Shown here: piece after piece, positions 35,045 through 43,502 of the stretch
How the letters are laid out: every line of letters starts with the position of its first letter
Position numbering within the stretch: position 1 is the stretch's first letter
Notes under the pieces: model-generated
Told to the model about the DNA's origin: nothing
Database searches by the model: none
The model's input: the letters and a program-made list of their open reading frames with translations, nothing else
Made by a program: the position numbers and the translations under genes
Source of the DNA: Glycomyces luteolus
GTDB taxonomy: Bacteria > Actinomycetota > Actinomycetes > Mycobacteriales > Micromonosporaceae
Length of the DNA: 64,000 nucleotides
Direction of reading: 5' to 3'
NCBI RefSeq assembly: GCF_027622875.1
Contig: NZ_JAPZVP010000017.1
Location: 60,580 to 124,579, forward strand

Positions 35045-35700
35045 GAGTGCTCCTCAAGGTAGGTAGGTGTGGAGGGTTGAGGGGCGATCGCTGGCGGGCT
35101 CGCACCCGATTCCAGGGAAGCGGTGTAGAGCAGGGCGTTCACGGCCGCGGCGGCGACTGCCGAGCCTCCCAGTTCGGAGCGGTTCGAGACCGCGGGAAGG
35201 CCGGAGTCGCGCAGGTGCCGTTTGGACTCGACCGCGCCGACGAAGCCCACCGGCAGGCCGACGACGAGCGCCGGGTCGGGGGCGCGGGCGATGACCGCCT
35301 CGAGCGCCGTGGGCGCGTTGCCGACCACCCAGATCGCGCCGGGACCGAAACGCTCGCAGGCGGACTCGATCGCGGCGGCACTGCGGGTGGTGCCGGACTC
35401 GCGGGCGCGCTCGGCCACACCGTCCCAGGTCAGCGGCACCTCCACGGCGACACTGGTGATCCCGGCTGCGACCATGCGGCTGTCGGCGACGATGGGGGCG
35501 CCGTCGCGCAAGGCAGTCCATGCTCGTTCGAGTGCGGCCTCGTCGAGCACCAGCTCCTCGGCGTAGCCAATGTCTGCCGCGGAGTGGATGACGCGCTCGG
35601 TCACTGCCCGGCTCAACGGCTTCAGGTGCGAGAGGTCCACTCTGGAGGCGAGGATGCGCATGCTCTCGACCTCGATCGGATGCACGCGGTCGCGTCCCAT
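35041..35700 (-). CDS. cobH: Precorrin-8X methylmutase
   Basis: 219 aa. Moves the C11 methyl group to C12 to give (cobalt-)hydrogenobyrinate. The catalytic His is in ERVIHSAADIGYAEEL. Later conserved parts are DGAPIVADSRMVAAGI and GNAPTALEAVI, then LPVGFVGAVESKRHL. ATG 35700 is chosen because translation upstream belongs to another frame of the ferredoxin; the ferredoxin stop lies 5 bp before it. The 3' end overlaps cbiX by 4 bp. Confidence 0.93.
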   Translation of the reverse strand: MGRDRVHPIEVESMRILASRVDLSHLKPLSRAVTERVIHSAADIGYAEELVLDEAALERAWTALRDGAPIVADSRMVAAGITSVAVEVPLTWDGVAERARESGTTRSAAAIESACERFGPGAIWVVGNAPTALEAVIARAPDPALVVGLPVGFVGAVESKRHLRDSGLPAVSNRSELGGSAVAAAAVNALLYTASLESGASPPAIAPQPSTPTYLEEHS

Positions 35701-35705
35701 GCGCC

Positions 35706-35906
35706 TCACCGGGTCACCTCCGCGAGCGGCCGGATCGCCTCGGCCGGACATACCTCGGCGCACTCGCCGCAGCCGGTGCAGCGGTCGGCGATCACCAGCA
35801 GCGGGATCCGGCCGCCGGGCGTGGGACGCAGGCAGCGCTCGGGGCAGGTGCGCAGGCACGCCCCGCAGGCGGTGCACGCGGTCGTCACGACGAAGGGCCC
35901 GTCCAT
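35706..35906 (-). CDS. 2[4Fe-4S] ferredoxin in cobalamin operon
   Basis: 66 aa with two complete CxxCxxCxxxCP motifs (CTACGACLRTCPE and CTGCGECAEVCPA), the pattern of bacterial 2[4Fe-4S] ferredoxins. Its ATG shares one base with the stop of cbiG-cobJ, so it is a true operon member. In this pathway it may deliver electrons for a reductive step, for example to a precorrin reductase or Co(II) reduction, or assist the Fe-S-containing CbiX. This is inference from location. Confidence 0.88.
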   Translation of the reverse strand: MDGPFVVTTACTACGACLRTCPERCLRPTPGGRIPLLVIADRCTGCGECAEVCPAEAIRPLAEVTR

Positions 35907-37597
35907 CAGAAGACCTCGCTCTTGTAGCCGCGGGGCGTGACCATGCGGCCGGACGCCATGCGGGTCCGGCTGGTGCCCACCAGGACCAGGGTGGTCATCT
36001 GGACGGTCGCGACATCGAGGGCGCCGAGGGTCGTCACGGTGACCGCCTGGCCGGGCCGCTCCGCGTCGCGGACGATGCCCACCGGGGTCTCCGGGTCGCG
36101 GTGGCGCAGCAGGATCTCGCGGGCCCGGGCCAGCTGCCAGTCACGGCCGGCGCTGCGCGGGTTGTAGAAGGCGATCGCCAGGTCGGCGCGGGCGGCGGCC
36201 TCGACCCGCTCCTCGATCAGGTTCCACGGGGTCATCAAGTCCGACAGGGAGATCGAGCAGTGGTCGTGGCCGAAGGGGGCGCCGAGGATCGCGCTGGCGG
36301 CCAGTGCGGCGGTCACGCCGGGCACGACGACCACGTCGATGTCGGGCCCCGCGTGTTCAATGGTCGGAGAGGCCATCGCGTACACGCCGACATCGCCGGA
36401 GCCGACCAGCGCGACGGCGCGCCCTTCCCTGGCGAGTTCGACGGCGCGTACGGCGCGTTCGACCTCCTGGCCGAGACCGAAGGTTTCGAAGACGGCACCG
36501 CGCGTGGTCCAGCGGGCGGCCTGGTCCACGTAGGGGCCGTAGCCGATGACGACCTCGGCGGCGGCGAGTTCGGCGGCGGCGCGCGGCGTGGTGAGATCAT
36601 CGGCCCCGGGCCCGAGTGAGACGAGGGCCAGGCGGCCGCGGGCGGGTCTGCGGGCGATGGCGACGGTGGCCATGGGGCTGCGGCGCTTGGCGACCACGAG
36701 TTCCCCGCCGAGGTGGAGGGCGGCGGCTTCGGCCACGGACGGGGTGCCGACGGCGGCCAGAACGACTTCGGACGGGTTGGGGACCTCGATGGCGGCGAGC
36801 GCTTCAGCAGGAAGGTGCACGACGGGCCAGCCGCGGGCGGTGACGGCCTCGTTGATCCCGGTTTCATCGGCCTTGAGATCGACCGTGGCGGCGGTGTGGA
36901 CGGCCAGTGGGGAGAGCCCGGCGGCGGCGAGGGCCTGATCGATGAGGTCGCCGACCTCGGCGGCGGTGACGCCGCGGGAGGAGCCGATGCCGATGACGAG
37001 CGAGGGGGGTCGATAGAAGACGGTGGGGACCTGAACGGCGGTAATGCGGTCGCTGACGCGCAGGAGCGGCGCGGTGGGGTCGTCGGTGACCGGGGCGGGG
37101 ACCGGTCCGAGCGGCCAGGGAAGGTCGCGCTCGATCCGGACCGGGCTTCCGGTCAGGACGTGGCCGCCGACGGCGGCGAGGTCGCCTTCGGCCCGGATGC
37201 CGAAGCGCTCGCCGAGGGAGCCGAGGCTGGGCAGCCCCGCGGCCTCTGAGGCGGTGGTGATGACCGGAGTCGCTGCAAGGTGGGCGGCGATGCGGTCGGC
37301 CAGGGCGTTCGCACCGCCTTCGTGGCCGCCGCAGAGGCTGACGGCGAAACGGCCGGCGTCGTCGACGCAGACGACGGCGGGGTCGGTTCGCTTGTCGGCC
37401 AGGTGCCGGGCGATGAGCCTGACGGCCGCGCCAGCGGCCATGACGAGGACGAGCGCGTCGGCTTCGCCCCAGGCCTCGGCGAGCAGGTCGCGCGGGCGTC
37501 CGGTGCGGTGCTCACCGCCGACGTGGGCTGCGAGGTCGGCACCGAGGCGGCGGCCGGTCTCGGTGGCTGCCAAGACGATGGTGCGGGGCGCGGTCAC
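35906..37597 (-). CDS. cbiG-cobJ: CbiG-CobJ fusion: (cobalt-)precorrin-5A hydrolase plus precorrin-3B C17-methyltransferase
   Basis: 563 aa from GTG 37597 (AAGGAG 7 nt upstream; the GTGA overlaps the cobL stop). Residues 1-330 are CbiG: GGHEGGANALADRIA in the N-domain and IGIGSSRGVTAAEVGDLID opening the C-domain. Residues about 340-563 are a tetrapyrrole methylase: LALVSLGPGADDLTTPRA (SAM loop), GSGDVGVYAMA, and VVVPGVTAALAASAILGAP. It combines ring-C17 methylation/contraction with removal of the C20 carbon unit. This fusion occurs in other bacteria, with CbiG usually linked to the anaerobic route. Confidence 0.9.
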   Translation of the reverse strand: MTAPRTIVLAATETGRRLGADLAAHVGGEHRTGRPRDLLAEAWGEADALVLVMAAGAAVRLIARHLADKRTDPAVVCVDDAGRFAVSLCGGHEGGANALADRIAAHLAATPVITTASEAAGLPSLGSLGERFGIRAEGDLAAVGGHVLTGSPVRIERDLPWPLGPVPAPVTDDPTAPLLRVSDRITAVQVPTVFYRPPSLVIGIGSSRGVTAAEVGDLIDQALAAAGLSPLAVHTAATVDLKADETGINEAVTARGWPVVHLPAEALAAIEVPNPSEVVLAAVGTPSVAEAAALHLGGELVVAKRRSPMATVAIARRPARGRLALVSLGPGADDLTTPRAAAELAAAEVVIGYGPYVDQAARWTTRGAVFETFGLGQEVERAVRAVELAREGRAVALVGSGDVGVYAMASPTIEHAGPDIDVVVVPGVTAALAASAILGAPFGHDHCSISLSDLMTPWNLIEERVEAAARADLAIAFYNPRSAGRDWQLARAREILLRHRDPETPVGIVRDAERPGQAVTVTTLGALDVATVQMTTLVLVGTSRTRMASGRMVTPRGYKSEVF

Positions 37598-38790
37598 GGG
37601 TGTACTCCTTGGACGAGCAGGACGGGATTGCGCGGGGCGAGGCGGTGGCCGTCGCCGAGGGGCACGAGCTCGGCGACTTCGATGAGCTGGCCGCTCGCGG
37701 TCCAACCGGCTGCTTCGAGGCGGTTCATGACCGGCCCGACGCGTTCGATCGTGGCCAGCGCGATGACGATCCGGTCGCGGCAGCGGGTCGTCGCGACGTC
37801 GATGATCGCTTCGAGGTCGGCTCCTCCCCCGCCGATGAACACGGCGTCGGGGTCGGGCAGGGTTTCGAGTGCGGCGGGGGCGCGGCCCTGGACGGCACCG
37901 AGCCGGACATCGTGGGCGGCAGCGTTGGCGCGGGTCCGTTCCACTTGGGCCGCATCGTCGTCGATGGCGATGACGCCCGCGCCCAGGGCGGCGGCTTCGA
38001 CCGCGACGCTGCCCGATCCGCAGCCGACGTCCCACAGCAGGCGGCCGGGTCCTGGACCGAGCCCGGCGAGTACGGCGGCGCGTACGGCGGGCTTGGTGAT
38101 CTGCCCGTCGCGGTGCTCGAAGTCCTCGACCGGGCGGCCCCAGAGTGCGGTGGTTCGGCTGTGGGCCAGGAGTGTCGGTCCGGCGGTGTCGGCCTGGTCG
38201 AGGATCAGCATGACGTTCGGGTCGGCGAATCCGCGGCCCGCGGCTTCGGTGAGATCACAGTGGACGATGGTCTCGTCTTCGTGGCCGAGTCGGGCTGCGA
38301 CTACGACGTTTCTCGGGCCGCAGCCGGAGTCGAGGAGTTCCTGGGCGATGCTGGCGGGGGTGTTCTCGGTGTCGGTCAGGATCGCGACCTTGCCTCCGGC
38401 GAGGCCGGTGGCGACGGCGGGTCGCCTGTTGCGGCCGTGGGCCGAGACGACGCGGGCGTCCTCCCAGGTCATGCCGATTCGGGCGAAGGCTCCGGCGACC
38501 GAGGAGGCGGCCGGGTGCACTTCGAGCGGCCGGTCGAGTTCGGCGAGGCGGCGGAGGATGCCGAACCATCCGGGGTCGCCCGAGGCGAGGACGGCGACCG
38601 GGCCGGGCACGGCGGCGATGCGTTCGAGTACCGCGTTGAGATCTCCGGCGATCGGGATGGTCGGCACGGTGCCGGGGGCGTGGGCGGCCAGGTGCCGCTT
38701 GCCACCTGCGATGGCTTGGGCGTCTTGGGGAATCGGGCGGGCCAGGAGGCCGTCGGGACCGACGCCGATCACGATCACCGGGGCGGTCAT
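37594..38790 (-). CDS. cobL: Precorrin-6Y C5,15-methyltransferase (decarboxylating)
   Basis: 398 aa. The N-terminal tetrapyrrole methylase half (CbiE-like, about 1-195: VIVIGVGPDGLLARP, VAVLASGDPGWFGI) methylates C5. The C-terminal Rossmann half (CbiT-like, about 205-398: LLWDVGCGSGSVAVEA, AVFIGGGGADLEAII) methylates C15 and decarboxylates. This single-chain arrangement is the CobL form. 4-bp overlaps exist at both ends. Confidence 0.93.
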   Translation of the reverse strand: MTAPVIVIGVGPDGLLARPIPQDAQAIAGGKRHLAAHAPGTVPTIPIAGDLNAVLERIAAVPGPVAVLASGDPGWFGILRRLAELDRPLEVHPAASSVAGAFARIGMTWEDARVVSAHGRNRRPAVATGLAGGKVAILTDTENTPASIAQELLDSGCGPRNVVVAARLGHEDETIVHCDLTEAAGRGFADPNVMLILDQADTAGPTLLAHSRTTALWGRPVEDFEHRDGQITKPAVRAAVLAGLGPGPGRLLWDVGCGSGSVAVEAAALGAGVIAIDDDAAQVERTRANAAAHDVRLGAVQGRAPAALETLPDPDAVFIGGGGADLEAIIDVATTRCRDRIVIALATIERVGPVMNRLEAAGWTASGQLIEVAELVPLGDGHRLAPRNPVLLVQGVHP

Positions 38791-40076
38791 GGCCGCGCCC
38801 ACAGGGCCGGGTCGGTTCCGGTCGCGGCGAGGCGCTCGGGGGCCCGGGTGCTCCAGGCGACGGGGTTGAGGTCGTCGAAGTCCACGAGTACGGCGTCGAC
38901 TTCCAGTTCTCCCCCGCAGTGCCGGGCCCAGGCGGCCAGGTTGATCGCCACGTCGTCGCAGAGGGTGTCTCCGGCCGCCGTCAACAGTCCGCGCTGGGAC
39001 CAGAGTTCGTAGGCGTGGCGGCCGGTGTTGGCTTCGCCGACCGCTGCCACCAGGGCCGCGTCGCCGCCGGCCCGCGCGGTGACCTCCGCCAGGTAGCCGG
39101 TGTCCACTCGCGACTTGGTGTAGTGGGTCATCATGACCCCTGCTCCGAGCTTGGCCAGTTTTCCGGCCATGCCGACGAAGACGAGGCGGCGCAGACCGGC
39201 GTAGACGCAGCGTTCGACGGCGGCGCCGGTGAAGTCGCCGACCTCGGTGAAGCAGACTTCGTCCAGGCCGGGCATGAGGCCGATCGCGGCGCGTTCGGTC
39301 CGGCCGCCCGTGGTGAGCACGCACGTGTCGAGGTTCGCGGCGGCCATGACGTCGACCGCCTGGAGCACCGAGGCCCGCCATGCCGCAGTCGAGAAGGGAC
39401 GGACGATGCCCGTGGTGCCGAGTATCGAGATGCCGCCTAGGATGCCCAAGCGCGCGTTGGTGGTCCGCTTGGCCATCTGCTCGCCCTCCGGAACCGAGAC
39501 CACGACGTCGACGCCGCGGTCGCGGTACGGGTCGCAGACCTCCTCGACGGTGATGCGGATCATCTGCCTGGGCGTGCCGTTGATCGCCGGCCCGCCGACC
39601 TCCAGGCCCAGGCCGGGCCTGGTCACGACGCCGACGCCGTCGCCGCCGTAGAGGTGGACGCCGGGCTCGTCGCTCCAAGCGACCGTGGCGGTCAGGTGCG
39701 CGCCGTTGGTGACGTCCGGGTCGTCCCCGGCGTCCTTGACCACTACCGCCTCGGCGGCGTCCCCGAGCGTCTCGCAGCGGTCGACCGCGAACTCGACGCG
39801 GCGGCCGACCGGCAACCAAACATCCACTGTGCTACTGCGTTTCCCGGTGGCGAGCAACAAGATCGCAGCCTTCGCCGCGGCGGTCGCGCACGCGCCCGTG
39901 GTGAATCCGGTGCGCAGGGCCTTACCGTCGCGGATCTTCGCGGTGCGCGGCAGGTCGGGTTCGACGAGGTCGCGCGGCGCGGACGGAGGCGGGGAGGCGC
40001 GGTCGACGTGGACCGGCCCGGCCTTGGCGCGCTTGGGAAGCCGGGACGGGAAGGAACGCGCGGGCCCTTCGCTCAC
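38787..40076 (-). CDS. cbiD: Cobalt-precorrin-5B C1-methyltransferase
   Basis: 429 aa. Methylates C1; it replaces CobF of the classical aerobic route. The N-terminal signature is LRTGFTTGACATAAAKAA. Further conserved blocks are NARLGILGGISILGTTGIVRP and MAGKLAKLGAGVMMTHYTKS. Start is taken as GTG 40076, which overlaps the cobM stop (GTGA). The N-terminal 60 residues (Pro/Arg-rich up to PRTAKIRDGKA) precede the conserved domain and are probably disordered. An internal start nearer the domain is possible. Confidence 0.92.
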   Translation of the reverse strand: MSEGPARSFPSRLPKRAKAGPVHVDRASPPPSAPRDLVEPDLPRTAKIRDGKALRTGFTTGACATAAAKAAILLLATGKRSSTVDVWLPVGRRVEFAVDRCETLGDAAEAVVVKDAGDDPDVTNGAHLTATVAWSDEPGVHLYGGDGVGVVTRPGLGLEVGGPAINGTPRQMIRITVEEVCDPYRDRGVDVVVSVPEGEQMAKRTTNARLGILGGISILGTTGIVRPFSTAAWRASVLQAVDVMAAANLDTCVLTTGGRTERAAIGLMPGLDEVCFTEVGDFTGAAVERCVYAGLRRLVFVGMAGKLAKLGAGVMMTHYTKSRVDTGYLAEVTARAGGDAALVAAVGEANTGRHAYELWSQRGLLTAAGDTLCDDVAINLAAWARHCGGELEVDAVLVDFDDLNPVAWSTRAPERLAATGTDPALWARP

Positions 40077-40843
40077 GCCGTCCTCGCCGGGCGGTAGGTA
40101 TGGGCGAAGCCCGGCGAGTACAGGTGGCTGCGGGTGCCCTGGGCGCCGAGGGCGGGGCCGACGAGGACCAGGGTGTGCATGGTGACCTTCATGGCCCGGA
40201 TCGTCGCGGCCAGTTCGTCGAGTCGGCAGGTCTCGATGCGCTCCTCGGGCCAGGTCACGCGGTAGCCGACGACGCACGGCGTCTCGGGCGCGTACCCGCC
40301 GCCCAGCAGTTCGGCCTGGAGCCGCTTGGGCCGCGACGCCGACAGGAACAGCGCGAGCGTGGTCCCGTGGCGGGCGAACGAGGCCAGGTCCTCCCCTTCG
40401 GGCATGGGCGTGCGGGTGGCCATGCGGGTCATCACGACCGATTGGGCCACTTCGGGAATGGTGAGTTCACGCGCGACCGCGGCGGCGGTGGCGGCCACCG
40501 AGGTCACCCCCGGGACCACCTCGATGTCGGCGTCCAGTTCGGCGACGGCCTCCAACTGCTCCTGCATCGCCCCGTAGATGGACGGGTCGCCCGAGTGGAG
40601 GCGAGCGACGATCAGGCCCTCGGCGGCCGCGCGGCGGTAGACGTCCAGGACCTCTTCGAGTGTCATGGTCTTCGAGTCCAGGACCTCGGCGCCGGGGCGC
40701 ACGTAGTCGAGGACGTCCTCGTGGACCAGGCTGGAGGCCCACACGACGATGTCGGCCTCGCCGATGACCTTCGCGGCCCGTACGGTCAGCAGGTCGGCCG
40801 CGCCGGGTCCGGCGCCCACGAACCAGATCTTCGCGCCGCTCAC
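40073..40843 (-). CDS. cobM: Precorrin-4 C11-methyltransferase
   Basis: 256 aa SAM-dependent tetrapyrrole methylase. Motifs are IWFVGAGPGAADLLTVRAAK, VARLHSGDPSIYGAMQEQ and EVVPGVTSVAATAAAVARE, all in the CobM/CbiF form. The GTG at 40843 overlaps the cobI stop (GTGA). Confidence 0.94.
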   Translation of the reverse strand: MSGAKIWFVGAGPGAADLLTVRAAKVIGEADIVVWASSLVHEDVLDYVRPGAEVLDSKTMTLEEVLDVYRRAAAEGLIVARLHSGDPSIYGAMQEQLEAVAELDADIEVVPGVTSVAATAAAVARELTIPEVAQSVVMTRMATRTPMPEGEDLASFARHGTTLALFLSASRPKRLQAELLGGGYAPETPCVVGYRVTWPEERIETCRLDELAATIRAMKVTMHTLVLVGPALGAQGTRSHLYSPGFAHTYRPARTA

Positions 40844-41553
40844 GTTCGCTCCTGTCGTTCGGGGGTGACGATGACCGTGGAGAGGTAAGGGGCGGGACTG
40901 TGCGGCACCTCGGCGCGGACGTCCTCGTCGGCATGGCCCAGGTGGGCGCCGAACACGGCGCGGTCCAGCGCCCCGGCCTCCTCCAGCACGGCCCTGATCT
41001 CCGGAAGCTTCCTGCCGCCCTTGTAGAGCACGACCGTGCCGCCGCTTGCGATGGCTTCGCGGATGCGGCCGGTCCCGGCGGTCATCGGCATGAGCTGGAG
41101 CGGCTCGTCGTGCTCGCACAGCACCGTGCCGGTGCGGGAGGCCAAGTCCTGCATGGCCGTGATGCCCGGGATCGTCCGCACAGCGGCGTCGGGGACGAGG
41201 CGGCGGACCTCGCGGGCCAGATAGGCGAAGGTGGAGTAGACGTTCGGGTCGCCGATGGTCGCGAACGCGGCGGTCCCGCCGGCGGCGACTACCTCGGCCA
41301 CCTTGTCGGCCGCCCTGGCCCAGGCGATGTCCCGGTGGTCCTTGTCGAGTTCGAACACCAGGCGGTGGATCGGCTTGTCATGCGGCACATGGTGGGCGAC
41401 CACGCGTTCGGCGTAGCCGGGCTCGTCCGGGGACGAGGAGGCCGCGACCGGCACGAAGATGCGGTCGGCTCGCAGCAGGCCGTCGCGGCCCTTGACGGTG
41501 ATGAGGTCGGGGTCGCCGGGTCCGGTGCCGATCCCGATGAGAGTGCCGCTCAT
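40840..41553 (-). CDS. cobI: Precorrin-2 C20-methyltransferase
   Basis: 237 aa tetrapyrrole methylase; methylates C20. Visible signatures are LIGIGTGPGDPDLITVKG, FATIGDPNVYSTFAYLAREV and TIPGITAMQDLASRTG. AAGGAGG lies 7 nt before ATG 41553, which overlaps the cobB stop. It is unfused, unlike the CobIJ fusions of some streptomycetes. Confidence 0.93.
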   Translation of the reverse strand: MSGTLIGIGTGPGDPDLITVKGRDGLLRADRIFVPVAASSSPDEPGYAERVVAHHVPHDKPIHRLVFELDKDHRDIAWARAADKVAEVVAAGGTAAFATIGDPNVYSTFAYLAREVRRLVPDAAVRTIPGITAMQDLASRTGTVLCEHDEPLQLMPMTAGTGRIREAIASGGTVVLYKGGRKLPEIRAVLEEAGALDRAVFGAHLGHADEDVRAEVPHSPAPYLSTVIVTPERQERT

Positions 41554-42902
41554 GCCAGTTCCTCCTTGCGGTGCGCGTATGACAGTAGAAACCGTGCCAT
41601 CTCCGGCGCTGCGGCCCAGGCCGTATGGAGATAACTGGCATGGACGCCGCCGCTGTTGAAACCCTCCAGCCCGTGATCCCCGAGGTCCCAGGCCGGGCGG
41701 CTCCCCGCGCGCGGCCGCACGACGGTGCGATGGAACTCGTGGCCGCGCACCTCGAAGTCCTCCGGGCCGAGCGGTCCTGACGAGGCGGCACGGGCGGCGC
41801 GGTACCCGAGGGTCAGATGATCGGTGAACTCGGCGTCGGCGGGCACGAGGCCGACCATCTTCTCGCTGTCGAGGCTGCGGCACAGATACAGCAGGCCGCC
41901 GCACTCGGCCACGATCGGACCGCCTGATGCCGACAGCGCGCGCAGATCGTCGGCGAGACCGGTGTTGGCGGCCAGTTCCGATGCGTAGGCCTCGGGGAAA
42001 CCGCCGCCGAGATAGGCCGCGACGGTCCCTTCGGGCAGGGCCTCGTCGTGCAGCGGGTCGAAGTCGGCGACATCGGCCCCGGCCGCTTCGAGCAGTTCGC
42101 GGTGTTCGGTGTAGACGAAGGTGAAGGCCGGGCCGCCCGCGACGGCGACGACGGGGCGAGTCGCGTCGGCAAGGCCGAAAGGAGGCCGCCAGGGGTCGGC
42201 GTCGAGCGCGGGTGCGCTGCGGGCGAGGCGCATCACCGCCTCGAGGTCGATCCCCTCCTTCAGCTTGCGCCCAAGAGTGTCCACGAGTTCGAGGGCTTCG
42301 GTTCGCCGTTCGGCCGCCGGAACGAGCCCCAGGTGCCGCGAAGGCGTTGCGACGCGTTCGCTGCGCCGCAACACCCCGACCACCGGTATTCCCAACGGTG
42401 CCAGCGCCTCCCGCAGCATGGCCTCGTGCCGGTCGGACGCCACCTTGTTGAGCACCACACCGGCGATGCGGATCGACGGGTCGAAGCTCGCGAAGCCGTG
42501 GACCTCGGCGGCGACCGAACGCGACTGCGACGCGGCGTCGACGACGAGCACCACTGGAGCGTCGAGCAGCCTCGCGATGTGGGCGGTGGAGGCCTCGTCG
42601 GTTCCGGCCCGGCCGTCGAACAGGCCCATGACGCCCTCGATCACGGCCACATCCGCGCCCGCCGCACCGTGCGCGAACAGGGGCGCGATCAACTCGGGTC
42701 CGTGCATGAACGCGTCCAGGTTGCGCGGGGGCCGCCCGCTGGCCAGCGCGTGGTACCCGGGGTCGATGAAGTCGGGCCCTACCTTGTGGCCGGAGACGCG
42801 CAGGCCCAGGCCGCGCAGGGCGGCCATGAGACCGGTGGCCACAGTGGTCTTGCCAGAGCCCGAACGGGTCCCGGCGACCACGAGGCGCGGCACGGTCACC
42901 AT
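41550..42902 (-). CDS. cobB: Cobyrinic/hydrogenobyrinic acid a,c-diamide synthase
   Basis: 450 aa. Amidates side chains a and c using glutamine and ATP. The N-terminal dethiobiotin-synthetase-like domain has GTRSGSGKTTVATGL and HKVGPDFIDPGYH. The C-terminal class I amidotransferase domain has IVAECGGLLYL (Cys nucleophile) and GGVHASYLH (His). The start is either ATG 42902 or GTG 42899; the latter would give the GTGA overlap with the cobO stop seen elsewhere in the operon. Confidence 0.94.
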   Translation of the reverse strand: MVTVPRLVVAGTRSGSGKTTVATGLMAALRGLGLRVSGHKVGPDFIDPGYHALASGRPPRNLDAFMHGPELIAPLFAHGAAGADVAVIEGVMGLFDGRAGTDEASTAHIARLLDAPVVLVVDAASQSRSVAAEVHGFASFDPSIRIAGVVLNKVASDRHEAMLREALAPLGIPVVGVLRRSERVATPSRHLGLVPAAERRTEALELVDTLGRKLKEGIDLEAVMRLARSAPALDADPWRPPFGLADATRPVVAVAGGPAFTFVYTEHRELLEAAGADVADFDPLHDEALPEGTVAAYLGGGFPEAYASELAANTGLADDLRALSASGGPIVAECGGLLYLCRSLDSEKMVGLVPADAEFTDHLTLGYRAARAASSGPLGPEDFEVRGHEFHRTVVRPRAGSRPAWDLGDHGLEGFNSGGVHASYLHTAWAAAPEMARFLLSYAHRKEELA

Positions 42903-43492
42903 TCGATGCCCTTCTGGCCGCGCCAGCCCTGGTCGAGCGGGTGCTTGACCTTGGTCATCTCGGTGACCAGGTCGGCGGCCTCGATCAGTTCTGGAGGAGC
43001 GTCGCGGCCGGTGATCATGACGTACTGCCACCCGGTGCGGCCCCGAAGGACCTCAACGACTTCGGCGGTGTCGACCCAGCCCCACTTCATGGGGTAGGTG
43101 AACTCGTCGAGCAGGTAGAAGCGGTAGCGTTCCTCGGCCAGGCAGCGCTTGACCTCTTCCCAGCCTTCGCGGGCGAGGTCGGCCGATTCGGCGAGGTCGC
43201 GGCTGGTCCAGGACCAGCCGTCGCCCATCTTGAACCAGTCGATGCCGCCGAGCTTCTCGGCGGCGGCCTGCTCGCCGACGCGCCACTTGCCGGACTTCAC
43301 GAACTGGAAGACCGCGATGGGCCAGTCCTGGCTCCACGCGCGCATCATCATCCCGAACGCGGCGGTGGACTTGCCCTTGCCGGTGCCGGTGTGCACCATC
43401 AGGAGCGGGACCTCGCGCTTGCGCCGCCGCGGCTGGGTGTCGGCGGTGGCGTCGGCGGTGGCGCCGTCGTATTGGCTGCGTTCGTCGGTCAT
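42896..43492 (-). CDS. cobO: Corrinoid adenosyltransferase (BtuR/CobO type)
   Basis: 198 aa. Transfers the adenosyl group of ATP to Co(I) corrinoids. The atypical P-loop is VHTGTGKGKSTAAFGMMMRA, followed by YRFYLLDEFTYPMKWGWVD and RDAPPELIEAADLVTEM. It overlaps cobB by a few bases and begins 10 bp after the chlID stop. Confidence 0.95.
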   Translation of the reverse strand: MTDERSQYDGATADATADTQPRRRKREVPLLMVHTGTGKGKSTAAFGMMMRAWSQDWPIAVFQFVKSGKWRVGEQAAAEKLGGIDWFKMGDGWSWTSRDLAESADLAREGWEEVKRCLAEERYRFYLLDEFTYPMKWGWVDTAEVVEVLRGRTGWQYVMITGRDAPPELIEAADLVTEMTKVKHPLDQGWRGQKGIEW

Positions 43493-43502
43493 TGATTCCT
43501 TC